From contig JBNGIS010004604.1 of the NCBI GenBank assembly GCA_049999725.1, forward strand, positions 1 through 29,843: a DNA stretch of 29,843 bases, read 5' to 3'. The stretch is from Haplomitrium mnioides. Lineage: Eukaryota > Marchantiophyta > Haplomitriopsida > Calobryales. Below the pieces are notes generated by a model. It did no database searches and was not told the origin of the DNA. It saw only the letters and a list, made by a program, of their open reading frames with translations. This document shows positions 18,158 through 27,435 of the stretch, piece after piece (the first letter of the stretch is position 1; each line of letters begins with the position of its first letter). Made by a program: the position numbers and the translations under genes.

Positions 18158-18845
18158 ATTGTTTGAAATGAAAACATGGATGGCTCCTGCTAGAAGAACT
18201 ATGGTGGATTGTCATAACAAAATGAGGCTCTATAAACCTGACAAGTGTTGATGAGAAAAAAGAATGATCATGTTGCTATACTCTTCAATTTCTATGAAAT
18301 ATTGCTTTAAATATTTGAATAGATCTCTTATATTTGGTTTTTATACTTAGTTAAATTGTGTGTTTTAGTAATCATTAAATTAGAAACATAAATGAGTATG
18401 CTGATTAGAGGAAAATGTTTCTACGATTAATATGAGTTTAGTTTTGCTCAATTAAGCAAGAAGATAGATAAATGTGAAAAGTTTGCAGATGAGGCTAGAA
18501 AAATTAGAAACTGAATTAGAGAATAAAGAAGAGTATAACTAAAAACTAGATAATTAGTTTTCTTGCAAAAATAGAAATGTGGATAAGATCTTATCTTCAA
18601 GTCTTGATTTTTGAGATTCTGAATAAAATTAAAGAGGAATTCTCCACAGAATGCATCACTTTGCCATTATGATAAATCAATCAATATATGCAGCGAACTA
18701 GTTCCAATCGTTCGTCGCGAATACGCCAACTTTAGGCCATAAATTTCCAACGCTGATTTTTTTTTAAGAAGGTATTAAAATATATATAAATTAGTTGTGA
18801 CATAAATTTTAATAATTGCTCTTAGAGTCTAGTGTGATGATAACG
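18158..18845 (-). other. 5' leader of copia 1
   Basis: About 690 bp of AT-rich, non-coding sequence lies between the 5' LTR and gag. The first bases after the LTR (18845 downward, CGTTATCATCAC) match the initiator-Met primer site TGGTATCAGAGC at only 7 of 12 positions, so the primer site has decayed. A cluster of CpGs lies at 18692-18726. Confidence 0.5.
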
Positions 18846-19025
18846 TGTTGTGAAATGTAGGTGGCTAAGTATTCTTCTCATCCTCCATATACTTGAACAT
18901 ATATTACTATTTGATAGAATAATGCAAGATGGATATATATATGCTAAAGGTAGTTCTAACTACTTATAGAACTAGCTTAACTAGGATTTAGTCTAGTTAA
19001 CCAAGGGTTAGACTAGATTACAACA
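18846..19025 (-). repeat. 5' LTR of copia 1 (180 bp)
   Basis: It has intact ends on the minus strand, TGTTGTAATC...CATTTCACAACA. A TATATAT promoter-like run lies at 18934-18941. It is flanked on the right by ATTCC, the partner of TTTCC at 11962-11966. Confidence 0.9.
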
Positions 19026-20048
19026 ATTCCCTTGAAGTAGCCAATTCTTCCTCATATTCTTCCATCTTCTTCTTACCCTTACTTATTGAAATAGTAGAAG
19101 CGCCAACTTTTGATTTAATGTTTTGCTTGGAAAGCTCATATGTCTTTGCTCCATCAATTGCTTCTTGAAATATGGTGGGTTTGCAAAGATGGTCCCAATC
19201 CTTTGATGTACGTTTCAATCTTAAAAAACTCTCATGGGTAAATCTCCAATTTAGAACCAAGCCACTTCATTGCTTGAATATACTTTTTCAGAACCATATG
19301 CTTAGTGTGATTAATTTTGAATAAATCCGCCATCACTCTAGATTCATAGCCTATATCTAAAAAATGCTTCAACAGAGCTGCTCTCAACAAGAGATAAGTT
19401 GCTTTATAGGCCACTTCCAAAGAAGTGTAGCAATTCGGAGCCAAGTGTGTAAGTAACTCAGGAAAATTTCTCAATCGGTCACCCTCCATATTTTCTCCAT
19501 TAGCTACTAACACACTGATTTGAATTGATCCATAAAATAATCCATATCATTTCCTCCTTGGTTCCTACTAAAATTTGTATATCGCAATCGTGTCTTGATT
19601 GGAGTTGCTATTGGAACAGGAATCGCAAAAACTAAAACTCCTCCTCCGCGTAGCAAATCAAGTGGGGTAGAATCTTCTAGACTTGACAATGAGATAGAAG
19701 GTAAACGATTCAAAATAGGAATCTCTCTTGGAACCTTTGGTCCTCCTTCGACTCAACCTTTGGTCCTCCTTCGACTCAATCTTTTGGACTTCTTCACTCA
19801 CTTTGGACTGACTCCTCTCTTTTGGCTCCGACTCATATTCTTCAAAGATTTGAACATGTTTTGGAGACAATACTGGTGGAGGTGTTTGAGAGCAATAAAA
19901 TATGAAATTGCAAATTCCTTTGAGTCTCAAAGAATGCAATTCTAGTCACTACACTTCTTCTTTGTCTCTCATCTCTTTCTTGTTGATTTTGACTAGTTGA
20001 AGTGCTCTGATCCAAGGGTGGTCTAGGCATAAGCTCAGCTCTTTTCTC
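19026..20048 (-). pseudogene. Gag N-terminal half of gypsy B
   Basis: The probable start is at about 20031 (MPRPPLDQSTSTSQNQQERD). A highly charged segment follows (19939-19658, VQIFEEYESEPKERSQSKVS), then FSRNQGGNDMDYFMDQFKSV, DRLRNFPELLTHLAPNCYTS, FLDIGYESRVMADLFKINHT and YIQAMKWLGSKLEIYP (19513-19232). It ends with FQEAIDGAKTYELSKQ and a Lys/Glu-rich tail to 19026. These are the capsid landmarks of gypsy gags. A 23-bp tandem duplication (19734-19779) shifts the frame. The open frame at the copia 1 insertion point continues in register at 11966. Confidence 0.7.
19734..19779. repeat. Perfect 23-bp tandem duplication in the gag of gypsy B
   Basis: CCTTTGGTCCTCCTTCGACT followed by CAA occurs twice head to tail (19734-19756 and 19757-19779) with no mismatch. 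Since 23 is not a multiple of 3, it breaks the reading frame. Confidence 0.95.
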
Positions 20049-20895
20049 TGTTGGAATTATCAAAAACAAATTGATGACAACACAACAACAAAAATCTACA
20101 ATAATTGAGAATAGTAGGAAAGAGGGAGTAAAAACGCAAAAATGTCAGCTCCTCTAATGTCCACAAAATAAGCATGCAACTGCACAATCAAAACCTCCTT
20201 TTGAACACCAAAATCATGGAATAGTCCAAAAATTATGATCTCTTTTTATGCACAAAAGTTGTAACACATTTGCAAATCTCCCTATTGTGGTAAAAAAAAA
20301 GACCTTCCTCTTAGTCGTGATATTGCTTACCATGCAGAGAAATGAGTTCCTCCCTACAAGCGATTCTCTTTAGGATGTATAAACAAGGTAGTAAGGTGAA
20401 ACACAAGTAATGTGTTTGCAAATGAGGATGTGATGAGCATAGCCTTTGTCAATTTATATAATCTTCACAATACTAGCTAACCATCTGGTTTTCTATAGCG
20501 CTCAATCAATTCTATGGGCTTGAATGAGTCAAGCAATGGAATCTAAGAGGTGAGGAAGGCCATTGCTTGCATATAGACAAGAGCAGCTCTACCAACTGCA
20601 TATTTGAGTTTATATGCATTGTTGTGACTTTTCCTTGTATGAGCACATGTGTATGTGCATGCACTTCATCCTATCTCATGCAAGAGACAAAGGAAATTAA
20701 TGTCTCTAATGAGCTTCATAGTGTTGTCACATGTCACCACCAAGTGCTTCCACATGGCACTATACCCATATCTCTCTCTAAATTATTTAGGAGCTAAACT
20801 AGTGAGGAAACCCAATTGTTATTCAAATAAACATGCTCAACATTATCACTGTGCATAATCTACAATAGCAAAATGTGAGCTAGCTATTTCCAACA
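20049..20895 (-). repeat. 3' LTR of copia 2 (847 bp)
   Basis: The start TGTTGGAAAT at 20895 on the minus strand follows the polypurine tract. The end TTCCAACA at 20049 forms the expected inverted ends (TGTTGGAA/TTCCAACA). A TATATAAATT promoter-like box lies at about 20453-20462. Open frames within it on either strand show no protein similarity. Confidence 0.75.
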
Positions 20896-20903
20896 CTCCC
20901 ATT
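20896..20903 (-). other. Polypurine tract of copia 2
   Basis: AATGGGAG on the minus strand lies directly before the LTR start TGTTGG. Confidence 0.7.
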
Positions 20904-20992
20904 GAGCAGACCATTTTCACACCAAGCATGTTGATGAATTCCTCATGCTTGTTCCTTGACAGTACCTTGGTTAGCACATATGTTGCTATATC

Positions 20993-21607
20993 TCATGTTC
21001 TACAAAATTGCAGTTTAATATCATGTCCAACCTTTTCCTTGACAAAATGGTGCTGGATATCCATGTGCTTGGTCTTGGAGTGATAAGTTGGATTCTTGGC
21101 CAACGATATACAACCCTGATTATCCTTACAAATAGTGGTGGGTTTATCCAGCGTGAACCCCACATCTTCCAATAGCCTCCTTAGCCACACAACCTCTTTG
21201 GTGGCTTGAGTAAGAGTCATGTACTCTACCTCACATGTTGACAAGGCAATTGACATTTGCCTATTACTACACCAACTTATTGAACCTTCTCCCATCAAAA
21301 AAGCATATCAAGATGTGGACTTTCCATCATCCTTGCTTCTCACATAATGAGAGTCACTATATTCGGTTAGTGAAGTGTTGTTGATTAGAGTGGATTCATG
21401 ATATCCATTGTATTCCAGCACATGATCCTTGGAGCCTTGAAGGTACTAGAGAATTCTTTTCACTCCAAGCAAGTGAGTTATTCATAGGTTGGACATAAGC
21501 CTTGAGATAACTCCCATGGCATAGGCAATATTTGGCCTTGTTGTCATCATGGCATAGATCAAACTACCTATTGCACTTTGATATGACACTTGTGTCATCT
21601 CTTTAGT
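20993..21607 (-). pseudogene. RNase H domain of copia 2
   Basis: The frame 21298-20993 reads ISWCSNRQMSIALSTCEVEY, then ATKEVVWLRRLLEDVGF, KDNQGCISLAKNP and TKHMDIQHHFVKEKV. The catalytic acids of the E-x-EY and DN motifs are kept. The connection at 21300-21607 is present but broken by shifts. The frame just past 20993 ends shortly before the polypurine tract. RNase H removes the RNA template strand during cDNA synthesis. Confidence 0.85.
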
Positions 21608-22540
21608 CTATTTTTTTGTTCCAGGTTCCATTTCTTTGGTTAACCTCATACCAACTTCTAATGGGATGCAGACTTCCATGCAATCTCCCATTCCATATCT
21701 CTCAAGAATTTTCTCAATATAGACCTTTTGATTTAGTGTTATCTTCCTTGCATGTCTATCCCTTTGAACATTTATCCCAAGAAGAGAGTGAATCTCATGT
21801 AGGTCTATCATTTCAAATGACACCTCCAAGTCTTTCTTAGCTTGATTCAACTACTCTTGATCGTTGTTAATCATCACTATGTCATCTACATAGAAGACCA
21901 GAATCACAATGCTCCTACCCTCTCTCAAGATATAAACACTATGATCTGCATTGCTTCTCCTAAAGTTCTTCTCCATCAGATGTGTGTCAATCCATTGTTA
22001 CCATGCCCTTAACACTTGCTTGATGCCATATAACGCCTTGTTTACTCTGCTTATAAGGATTTCTTTCCCTCTCACAATATATCCTTCTGGCTATTGCATA
22101 TAGATCTCTTCTTCAAAATCTCCATTCAAGAATATTGTCTTGACATCAATCTGGTGTACCTCCTAGTTCATCATTGCAACAACAGCCAATAGACACTTCC
22201 TTGAAGAAAACTTCACAACCGGTGCAAAAGTTTTTGTATAATCTACCGCGGCCATTTGTGTGAATCCATTGGCAAACAGCTTTGCCTTGTATCTCTCCAC
22301 AGACCCATCAACTTAGTACTTGACCTTTAGTACCCACTTACACCCCATGGCTTTCCTCCCCTTGGGCAACTTGGTGAGAGTCCATGTTCGGTTTTTATGG
22401 AGTGAATCTAGTTCTTCCTTACAAGCCAGCTCCCATGCATAGGATTCCTCCTTGGACAATGTCTCCTTTAGTGTTAGTGGATCATTTGCTATAGCGACAT
22501 TGACTAAAAATGTCTTTGTCATTGCCAAATCTAGCCTCAC
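21608..22540 (-). pseudogene. Reverse transcriptase of copia 2
   Basis: The frame 22540-22313 reads ESYAWELACKEELDSLHKNR and LPKGRKAMGCKWVLKVKY, the N-terminal RT signature. Stops follow, then at about 21900 FYVDDIVMINNDQE with an intact YVDD box, one stop, and 21850-21608 with LHEIHSLLGINVQRD and ITLNQKVYIEKILERYGM. The palm between 22310 and 21930 is recognisable only in pieces. Confidence 0.8.
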
Positions 22541-23560
22541 TAGCTGTATGCTCAGTCTCCCAGAACGACTTCAAGTTGACCCAATGTTTTCTTCTTCCAC
22601 AAGTGTCCTTTCATTTACCACTGGTACTTCCACTACTTGAATTATTCCCTTATTGCCTCAAATTTTAGTTTTTGTCTCATAATGTGAGGTGTCTGGCACG
22701 TCACTTGTATACCCAACTATTTTCTCTTTTCCATTGGAGATTTCCAAACTTGCTCTTGTGCCAATTGCAGGTGAACTTGCCAGGTCCTCTAGCAATCTCT
22801 CATCAAACACCACATCTTAGCTCTTGATTATTTGGTTTGTCTCACAATTGAACAGCCTATACTCTTTGCAGCCCTCTCGGTACACCACAAATACACACTT
22901 CATTGTCTTTGCAACTAATTTTCCTTTGAGTTAGTGAGGTACTAATGCATAAGCATCACAGCCAAAAACTCAGAGATGTGAGACATCAGGTTTCTTATCG
23001 AACCACGCTTCCTCTAGTGTAATATTTCTCACAGCCTTGGTAGGACATCTATTTCTAATGTAGACGGATGTGTTCACAGCCTCAACCTAGAAATTCCTCT
23101 AGATGTTTCTTGCATAAAGTATGCTCCTCACACTCTTCGTGATAGTCTAATTCATCCTTTCTGCCACACTGTTTTGCAATAGAGAATCCCTTGCTGTGAG
23201 TTGGTGCTTGATCCCATGCTCCCGTAGAAAGCATGTGAATTCCTTGGACATATACCCCCCTCCCCCATTAGTATGGAGTATCTTCACTTTCATTTCTAGC
23301 TCGTTCTCAACCTGAGCTTTGAATTCAACTATTGTTTTCCTTGTTAAATCATCAATAAAGGTTACAAAACACTTTGCACCTCCGTAAAAAGATGCACTCA
23401 CTGGTCTATAGACATCTGAGTGGACCAACTCTAGCCTTTTCTTTGCTATCCTTCCTTCCTTGGGAAAAACACTTTTGTTCTGTTTTCCCTTGATGCAACC
23501 TATACAAAAGTCCAAACTCCCAATGTCTGGTCAATCTAGTCCAGACACAATGCTTCTCTG
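22541..23560 (-). pseudogene. Integrase of copia 2, deletion and lost catalytic Asp
   Basis: The frame 23515-23147 starts at the zinc cysteines (CIGCIKGKQNKSVF) and continues LELVHSDVYRPVSASFYGGA (first catalytic Asp kept) and FVTFIDDLTRKTIVEFKAQV. The last piece lacks about 20 residues that copia integrases have between TFIDD and the ALVE-type helix. ILHTNGGGGYMSKEF has Asn where the second catalytic Asp belongs (23267-23269). QNSVAERMN keeps the Glu. C-terminal pieces at 22960-22780 include CVFVVYREGCKEYRLFN. A Ser/Thr-rich linker with many breaks follows to 22541. Confidence 0.8.
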
Positions 23561-24051
23561 CCTCAAAATCCTCAGCCTTGGTATCCTAAATGTCCAAGTC
23601 TTTGATGCCACAAATGAGCATTCTTCTTACTGGTCACAACTTTGGCTTGTGCCTCCTTCAAGTGACTATTGCACAACTTGTTCTCCATTATTTTTTGCCT
23701 TATAACTTCCTTCGTTGGGGTGTAAATTCTAGCTCCCCTGTTATCCACCCAGAATCCATACCCCTCCTCAAACATGCATCTAATAGAGAGTAGATTCTTG
23801 CTTAGTCATAGGACATTCAATACCATGGACAAATTGGCCCTTGTTGACTTTGATTATAAGTGCATGGTGACTGATATTTCTCTGGCTTGATAAGCCATTG
23901 AATGCCTTTCATCACCTAGGTACACTATTTTGAGATGAATGTCTATCAGCATACTAAACCAGTCTTTTCTGCTAGTGCAATGATTTGTGAGACCTGAATC
24001 TAGGTACCACACATCTTCTTTATATGTCTTCTTAGCCCTTAGCATCAGCAC
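23561..24051 (-). pseudogene. Protease and pre-integrase region of copia 2
   Basis: The frame 24051-23854 carries VWYLDSGLTNHCTSRKDWF: protease active-site D-S-G kept, third residue Leu where Ala/Thr is usual. It continues with GDERHSMAYQAREISV. After a gap, 23775-23572 carries KNAHLWHQRLGHLGYQG, the pre-integrase His pair that completes the zinc finger with the cysteines at about 23510. Confidence 0.8.
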
Positions 24052-24215
24052 TAATTTTTTGGCCTTCCTTGATGTCAGTGTCTAATCTGAGATCAACATC
24101 TGACTTTTTTTTTTGTTTTAGCAACATTAGCCTTTGCCTTGTCTTGCTTGTCATTGCCACCATTTGCAACTGCCTTGCCTTTGCCCTGCCAACAATTACA
24201 CTGCGCTCACGAGGT
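24032..24215 (-). pseudogene. Gag C-terminal tail of copia 2, cut by copia 3
   Basis: At about 24197-24080 the minus strand reads NCWQGKGKAVANGGNDKQDK, a Lys/Gly-rich tail that in copia gags follows the zinc knuckle. A different, longer frame (24232-24032) is probably a frameshifted continuation (KKKSDVDLRLDTDIKEG) into protease. Upstream sequence is the LTR of copia 3, so the knuckle itself is displaced to the far side of the nested elements, outside the window. Confidence 0.55.
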
Positions 24216-24385
24216 GTGGAGAAAAACTGCATATATTCACAATGGCTTGGATGGCCTCAAAAAATACATCAAGGGGAGGAGTGCACACGCGACTCCAATC
24301 TGCCCCACATATAAAATTAACCCTAACTAAACTAAGGGGGCTGCCAGCTCAGCCTGGCAGCCTATTAGAGCTCGATATTTCAACA
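24216..24385 (-). repeat. 3' LTR of copia 3 (about 170 bp)
   Basis: The minus strand starts TGTTGAAATATCG at 24385, directly after the polypurine tract, and probably ends in CTCCACA at 24216. It contains a perfect 9-bp inverted repeat with a 6-bp loop (24339-24362) and a TTTTATATG box near 24310. Confidence 0.65.
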
Positions 24386-25169
24386 CTCCCCCTCAAGCTC
24401 AACATTTGTACACCAAGTTGCCGTTTGAATTTCTGCAACTTTTTGGCGCCCAACGCCTTCGTAAAAATATCAGCAACCTGTCCTTCAGTGCTGATGTACA
24501 GCAAATCAATCACCTTGGCCAACACTTTCTCTCTCACAAAATGATAATGCACCTCAATGTGCTTTGAACGTGCATGAAAACAGGATTGTTAGCCAATTGA
24601 ATACTGCTAATATTGTCACAATGAACCTTCACTGGTTCCTCCACTTTGACATCCAAATCCTGTAATAATTTCAGTAGCCACATTACCTCACAGGTGACCA
24701 TGGCTGCCCCCCTGTATTCAGCCTCCGTACTTGATAAAGCAACTGTAGATTGCTTTTTGCTGCTCCAAGCAATTCCAACACTTCCAAATGAAAAAAAAAA
24801 GCCACTAGTGGACCACCTATCACTGGCACTTCCTGCCCAATCTGCATCTGTGAAACCAAAAAGCTCAAATTTGTTGTTGCTATCATAAAACAGCCCATAT
24901 TGAATTGTAGCTTTTACATACCGAAAAATTCTGCGCACTAAATCCAAATGCTGCTTCCTTGGTTCTTGCATAAACTGACTTACCAGACCTACAGCATAAC
25001 TTAGATCTGGTCTGGTGATGGTAATGTAAATCAGGCTGCCTACCATCTGTCTGAACCCTGTTGGATCCTCAATCAACTCTCCTTCATGACCGATCATTTT
25101 TGTATTCTTATCTAAAGGAGTTGCAATCGGTTTGCAACCTGTCATGCCATATTTGGCCAGCATATCCAA
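24349..25169 (-). pseudogene. RT end and RNase H of copia 3
   Basis: The frame 25169-24534 (211 codons) reads MLAKYGMTGCKPIATPLDKN, then GSLIYITITRPDLSYAVGLV (RT end), then GFTDADWAGSASDRWSTSGF, SKKQSTVALSSTEAEYRGAA and HCDNISSIQLANNPVF: RNase H with its catalytic D, E and D kept. A shift near 24545 moves the end into 24552-24349 (HYHFVREKVLAKVIDLLY and VADIFTKALGAKKL), which terminates inside the LTR. The domain would remove template RNA. Confidence 0.88.
24386..24397 (-). other. Polypurine tract of copia 3
   Basis: CTTGAGGGGGAG on the minus strand, adjacent to the LTR start. The RNase H reading frame runs through it into the LTR. Confidence 0.8.
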
Positions 25170-25770
25170 GAAAATACTGCCTCTGGATCATCCATATTCC
25201 TTGCTCTGTTTTAATCACCTCAATTCCAAGGAAATGTCGTAATTCACCAAGATTCTTCATGTCAAACTTTTGTCACAGCAATTTCTTCACTTCAGCAATA
25301 TCTTGCTCACTCCCTCCTGTCATAATTAAATCATCTACATGGATCAGAATGAGCATTATACCTTTCTCTGTTTTCTTTACATACAAAGAATAGTCAGCCT
25401 CTGACACCTTGAAGCCCACCGAAACAAGATATTCGCCTATCTTGTTAGACCATGCTCGAGGTGCTTGCTTCAACCCATATAGTGCATTCTTCAGCTTGCA
25501 TACCTGATCTGAATGCTTCAGATCAACAAAACCAGGTGGCTGTACCATGTACACCTCCTCTTCAAGCTCCCCATGTAGAAATGCATTTTTTACATCCATT
25601 TGTTGCAAAGTCCACTTTTTCGATGCAGCTAGTGCTATAACTGCCCGAACGGTTGTCATTCTTGCTACAGGGCTGAAGGTCTACTCATGGTGTATCCCAT
25701 GAGTCTGGGCATACCGCTTGGCTACTAACCTGGCCTTAAATTTGCTTATGTTGCCATCTTCACTCCTCTT
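25170..25770 (-). pseudogene. Reverse transcriptase of copia 3
   Basis: The frame 25659-25273 reads TTVRAVIALAASKKWTLQQM, DVKNAFLHGELEEEVYMVQP (first catalytic Asp), YGLKQAPRAWSNKIGEYLV and LILIHVDDLIMTGG, whose catalytic box is HVDD instead of the usual YVDD, both Asp present. Two in-frame stops lie between 25660 and 25770. A further stop at about 25270 and a one-base shift near 25175 separate it from neighbouring frames. Otherwise it is complete. Confidence 0.88.
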
Positions 25771-26952
25771 CTACTTGTAGACCCATTTGCATCCGATTGC
25801 TTTCTTCCCTTCGGGTAAATCGACTAGCTCCCAAGTCTGGTTTTTCTGAAGAGCTTCCATCTCTTCTACCATTGCAGCTTCCCATCTCTCATCTCCTATA
25901 GCATCCTCAAATATGACAGGTTCTTTCTCAGTGATCACTTGCACCATATATGCATGATGTGCTGCAAACGCTCCTTTGTGTATCAACCTGTCTACAGGGT
26001 ACTTCACTCTGTCGCTTCTGCACAAAGGTATGCTTTGTACCTGCTGCTCCTTTTGTTTTTGGCTTGATGTTGAAGTTGAGAGTAATCTCAGTTCTTCATC
26101 CAGATTTTCAGAATCACCACTACCTCCTTCTCTTAGGGACATTTCAGATTGAGAGTTATTTGGAGTATACTGCTCCAAACTCCTACGCAACCTTCCTTGC
26201 CATGTACTAGTGCTGCCATTGCTACTGCCTTTACCATATGGCCTACTCAATACTTTCGTTTGCTGAGTTGGTTCTAACACAACCTGTTTTCCATTTGTCT
26301 CACTTGTGTCATCAACCGATTTCTGCCCGTACCAAGTACTTAACTCATCAAATACTACATCTCTACTCACCTTCAGCATGCGTGTAGTAGGACAATAGCA
26401 CCTGTACCCTTTTTTCTCATTTGAATATCCAATGAAGACACACTTTTCAGCTTTTGGATCTAACTTGCTGCGTGTCTCAGCTGGTACATGGACATCAACA
26501 ATACAGCCGAACACTTTCAAGTGTGAAATGTCTAGGCGTCTCCCTGTAAACTTCTTTTCTGGCATCATGCCATGAACTGCAGCTGTAGGTATTCTATTCA
26601 TAATATAAACAGCAGTAGACACTGCTTTTGCCCAATAATAGTGTGGCATATTCTTTTCATTCATCAAAGCTCTTGCCACCTCTGCTATGTGTCGGTTCTT
26701 CCTTTCAGCAACTCCATTTTGTTGAGGTGTATATCTGCATGTTTGCTGCCTTTTAATCCCTTCTCTTTGTAGGTAGGTGCAGAATTCTGTGGAGAAATAT
26801 TCTCCTCCACCATTTGATCTCATGCACTTGATTTGTTGCCCCTTCTCTTTTTCCACCATAGCTCTAAAATGTTTGAAGTGAATAAACACTTCACTCTTCT
26901 GCTTCATGAAATAGATCCAGATTTTTTTGGAGTAATCATCAATGAAGGTCAC
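25771..26952 (-). pseudogene. Integrase core, C-terminus and RT start of copia 3 (393-codon frame)
   Basis: This is the longest open frame in the window. It reads MTFIDDYSKKIWIYFMKQKS, KCMRSNGGGEYFSTEF (second catalytic Asp replaced by Asn, 26812-26814), RYTPQQNGVAERKNRHIAEV (catalytic Glu kept), and SHLKVFGCIVDVHVPAETRS. It then runs CVFIGYSNEKKGYRCY, an acidic and Ser/Thr-rich linker of about 120 residues, and EALQKNQTWELVDLPEGKKA, the RT N-terminus. It would encode cDNA integration, but the missing acidic residue should abolish catalysis. Confidence 0.9.
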
Positions 26953-27435
26953 ATAGTATATACACCCTCCAATGGATCTTGTTTTTGTTGAACCTCACAC
27001 ATCTGAATGTACCACCTCAAGTGGCTTCCTTGCTACATATGCATCATGGGGGAATGCTTGCCTTGCATGTTTACCAAACTGGCATGCTTCACATATTTTC
27101 TGCATTCCTTCTACCTTGAACTTGGGCAGCCCACTGACTACCCCTGAGCCTTGCATATTCCTCAACTTTTGAACATTAACATGCCCAATCCTTTTGTGCC
27201 ATATCTCTATGTCTGACACAACTCCCGTACCGTGTACAAACATGGCTTCTGAAATTTCAAGCATGTTCACATCCAATATGAACATCCTGCCACTCCTACT
27301 TCCTTTTGTGATGAGGTTACAATTGTCTCTCCAATCCTCAATAAACACACTAGTAGGGTTAAACCTGACTTGCATATTCTGCTCTACACATTGTCCAACT
27401 GAGATCAGATTTTTCTGAATCATTGGCACATGCAC
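26953..27435 (-). pseudogene. Pre-integrase zinc finger of copia 3
   Basis: The frame 27435-26995 (146 codons) contains QKNLISVGQCVEQNMQVRF, IEIWHKRIGHVNVQKLRNMQ (zinc histidines) and KICEACQFGKHARQAF (zinc cysteines), ending PLEVVHSDV, the first catalytic Asp of integrase. All four zinc ligands are intact. A short shift separates it from the core frame at 26952. Confidence 0.88.

Larger units (their letters stand above)
11967..19025 (-). mobile_element. Copia element 1: complete LTR-to-LTR insertion (7.06 kb)
   Basis: Two direct repeats of 178 and 180 bp (11967-12144 and 18846-19025) flank gag, protease, integrase, RT and RNase H in Ty1/copia order on the minus strand. LTR ends form the inverted pair TGTTG...CAACA in the right copy (the left copy has decayed at its end). 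Flanks are TTTCC on the left and ATTCC on the right, a 5-bp target duplication with one mismatch. It sits in gag of gypsy B, whose frame continues across the site. A long 3' untranslated segment (12153-13176) and a 0.7-kb leader make it longer than a minimal copia. Confidence 0.9.
7240..20048 (-). mobile_element. Gypsy element B (Tat/Athila-like), split by copia element 1
   Basis: On the minus strand gag (from about 20031) runs to 19026, is interrupted by copia 1 (19025-11967), and resumes from 11966 through zinc knuckles, protease, RT, RNase H and integrase, ending with a stop at 7240. The YPLLLRRPWL protease signature, the RT signature GFLGYVGY and the lack of a chromodomain fit the non-chromovirus plant gypsy lineages related to Tat/Athila; the exact lineage is inference. 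Neither LTR is identifiable: the 5' side is cut by copia 2 at 20048. Frames are short everywhere, and B is among the most decayed elements in the window. Confidence 0.8.
20049..24215 (-). mobile_element. Copia element 2: 3' LTR to gag, 5' end outside the window
   Basis: On the minus strand the order is gag end (zinc-knuckle tail), protease, integrase, RT, RNase H, polypurine tract and an 847-bp 3' LTR. It entered gypsy B just upstream of, or at, the gag start (20048). Its own gag is interrupted at about 24215 by copia 3, so the remaining gag and 5' LTR should lie beyond the window. RT, RNase H and integrase differ from copia 1 and 3, so it is a third family. Confidence 0.8.

Noticed and set aside
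18770-18800. T-run and A-rich stretch as a SINE or poly(A) tail of a retrogene
   Set aside because: No target duplication or pol III boxes beside it; it is ordinary AT-rich leader sequence of copia 1.
20567-20858. Two overlapping plus-strand frames with Cys-rich, secreted-peptide-like look
   Set aside because: Both lie wholly within the 3' LTR of copia 2, and there is no similarity or conserved cysteine spacing that I can name.
24069-24544. Long plus-strand frames (up to 136 codons) rich in Cys and Leu
   Set aside because: They are antisense to the gag of copia 2, the LTR of copia 3 and RNase H; they span an insertion junction, so they cannot be an old gene.
25061-25393. 110-codon plus-strand frame
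   Set aside because: Shadow of the copia 3 RT on the opposite strand.
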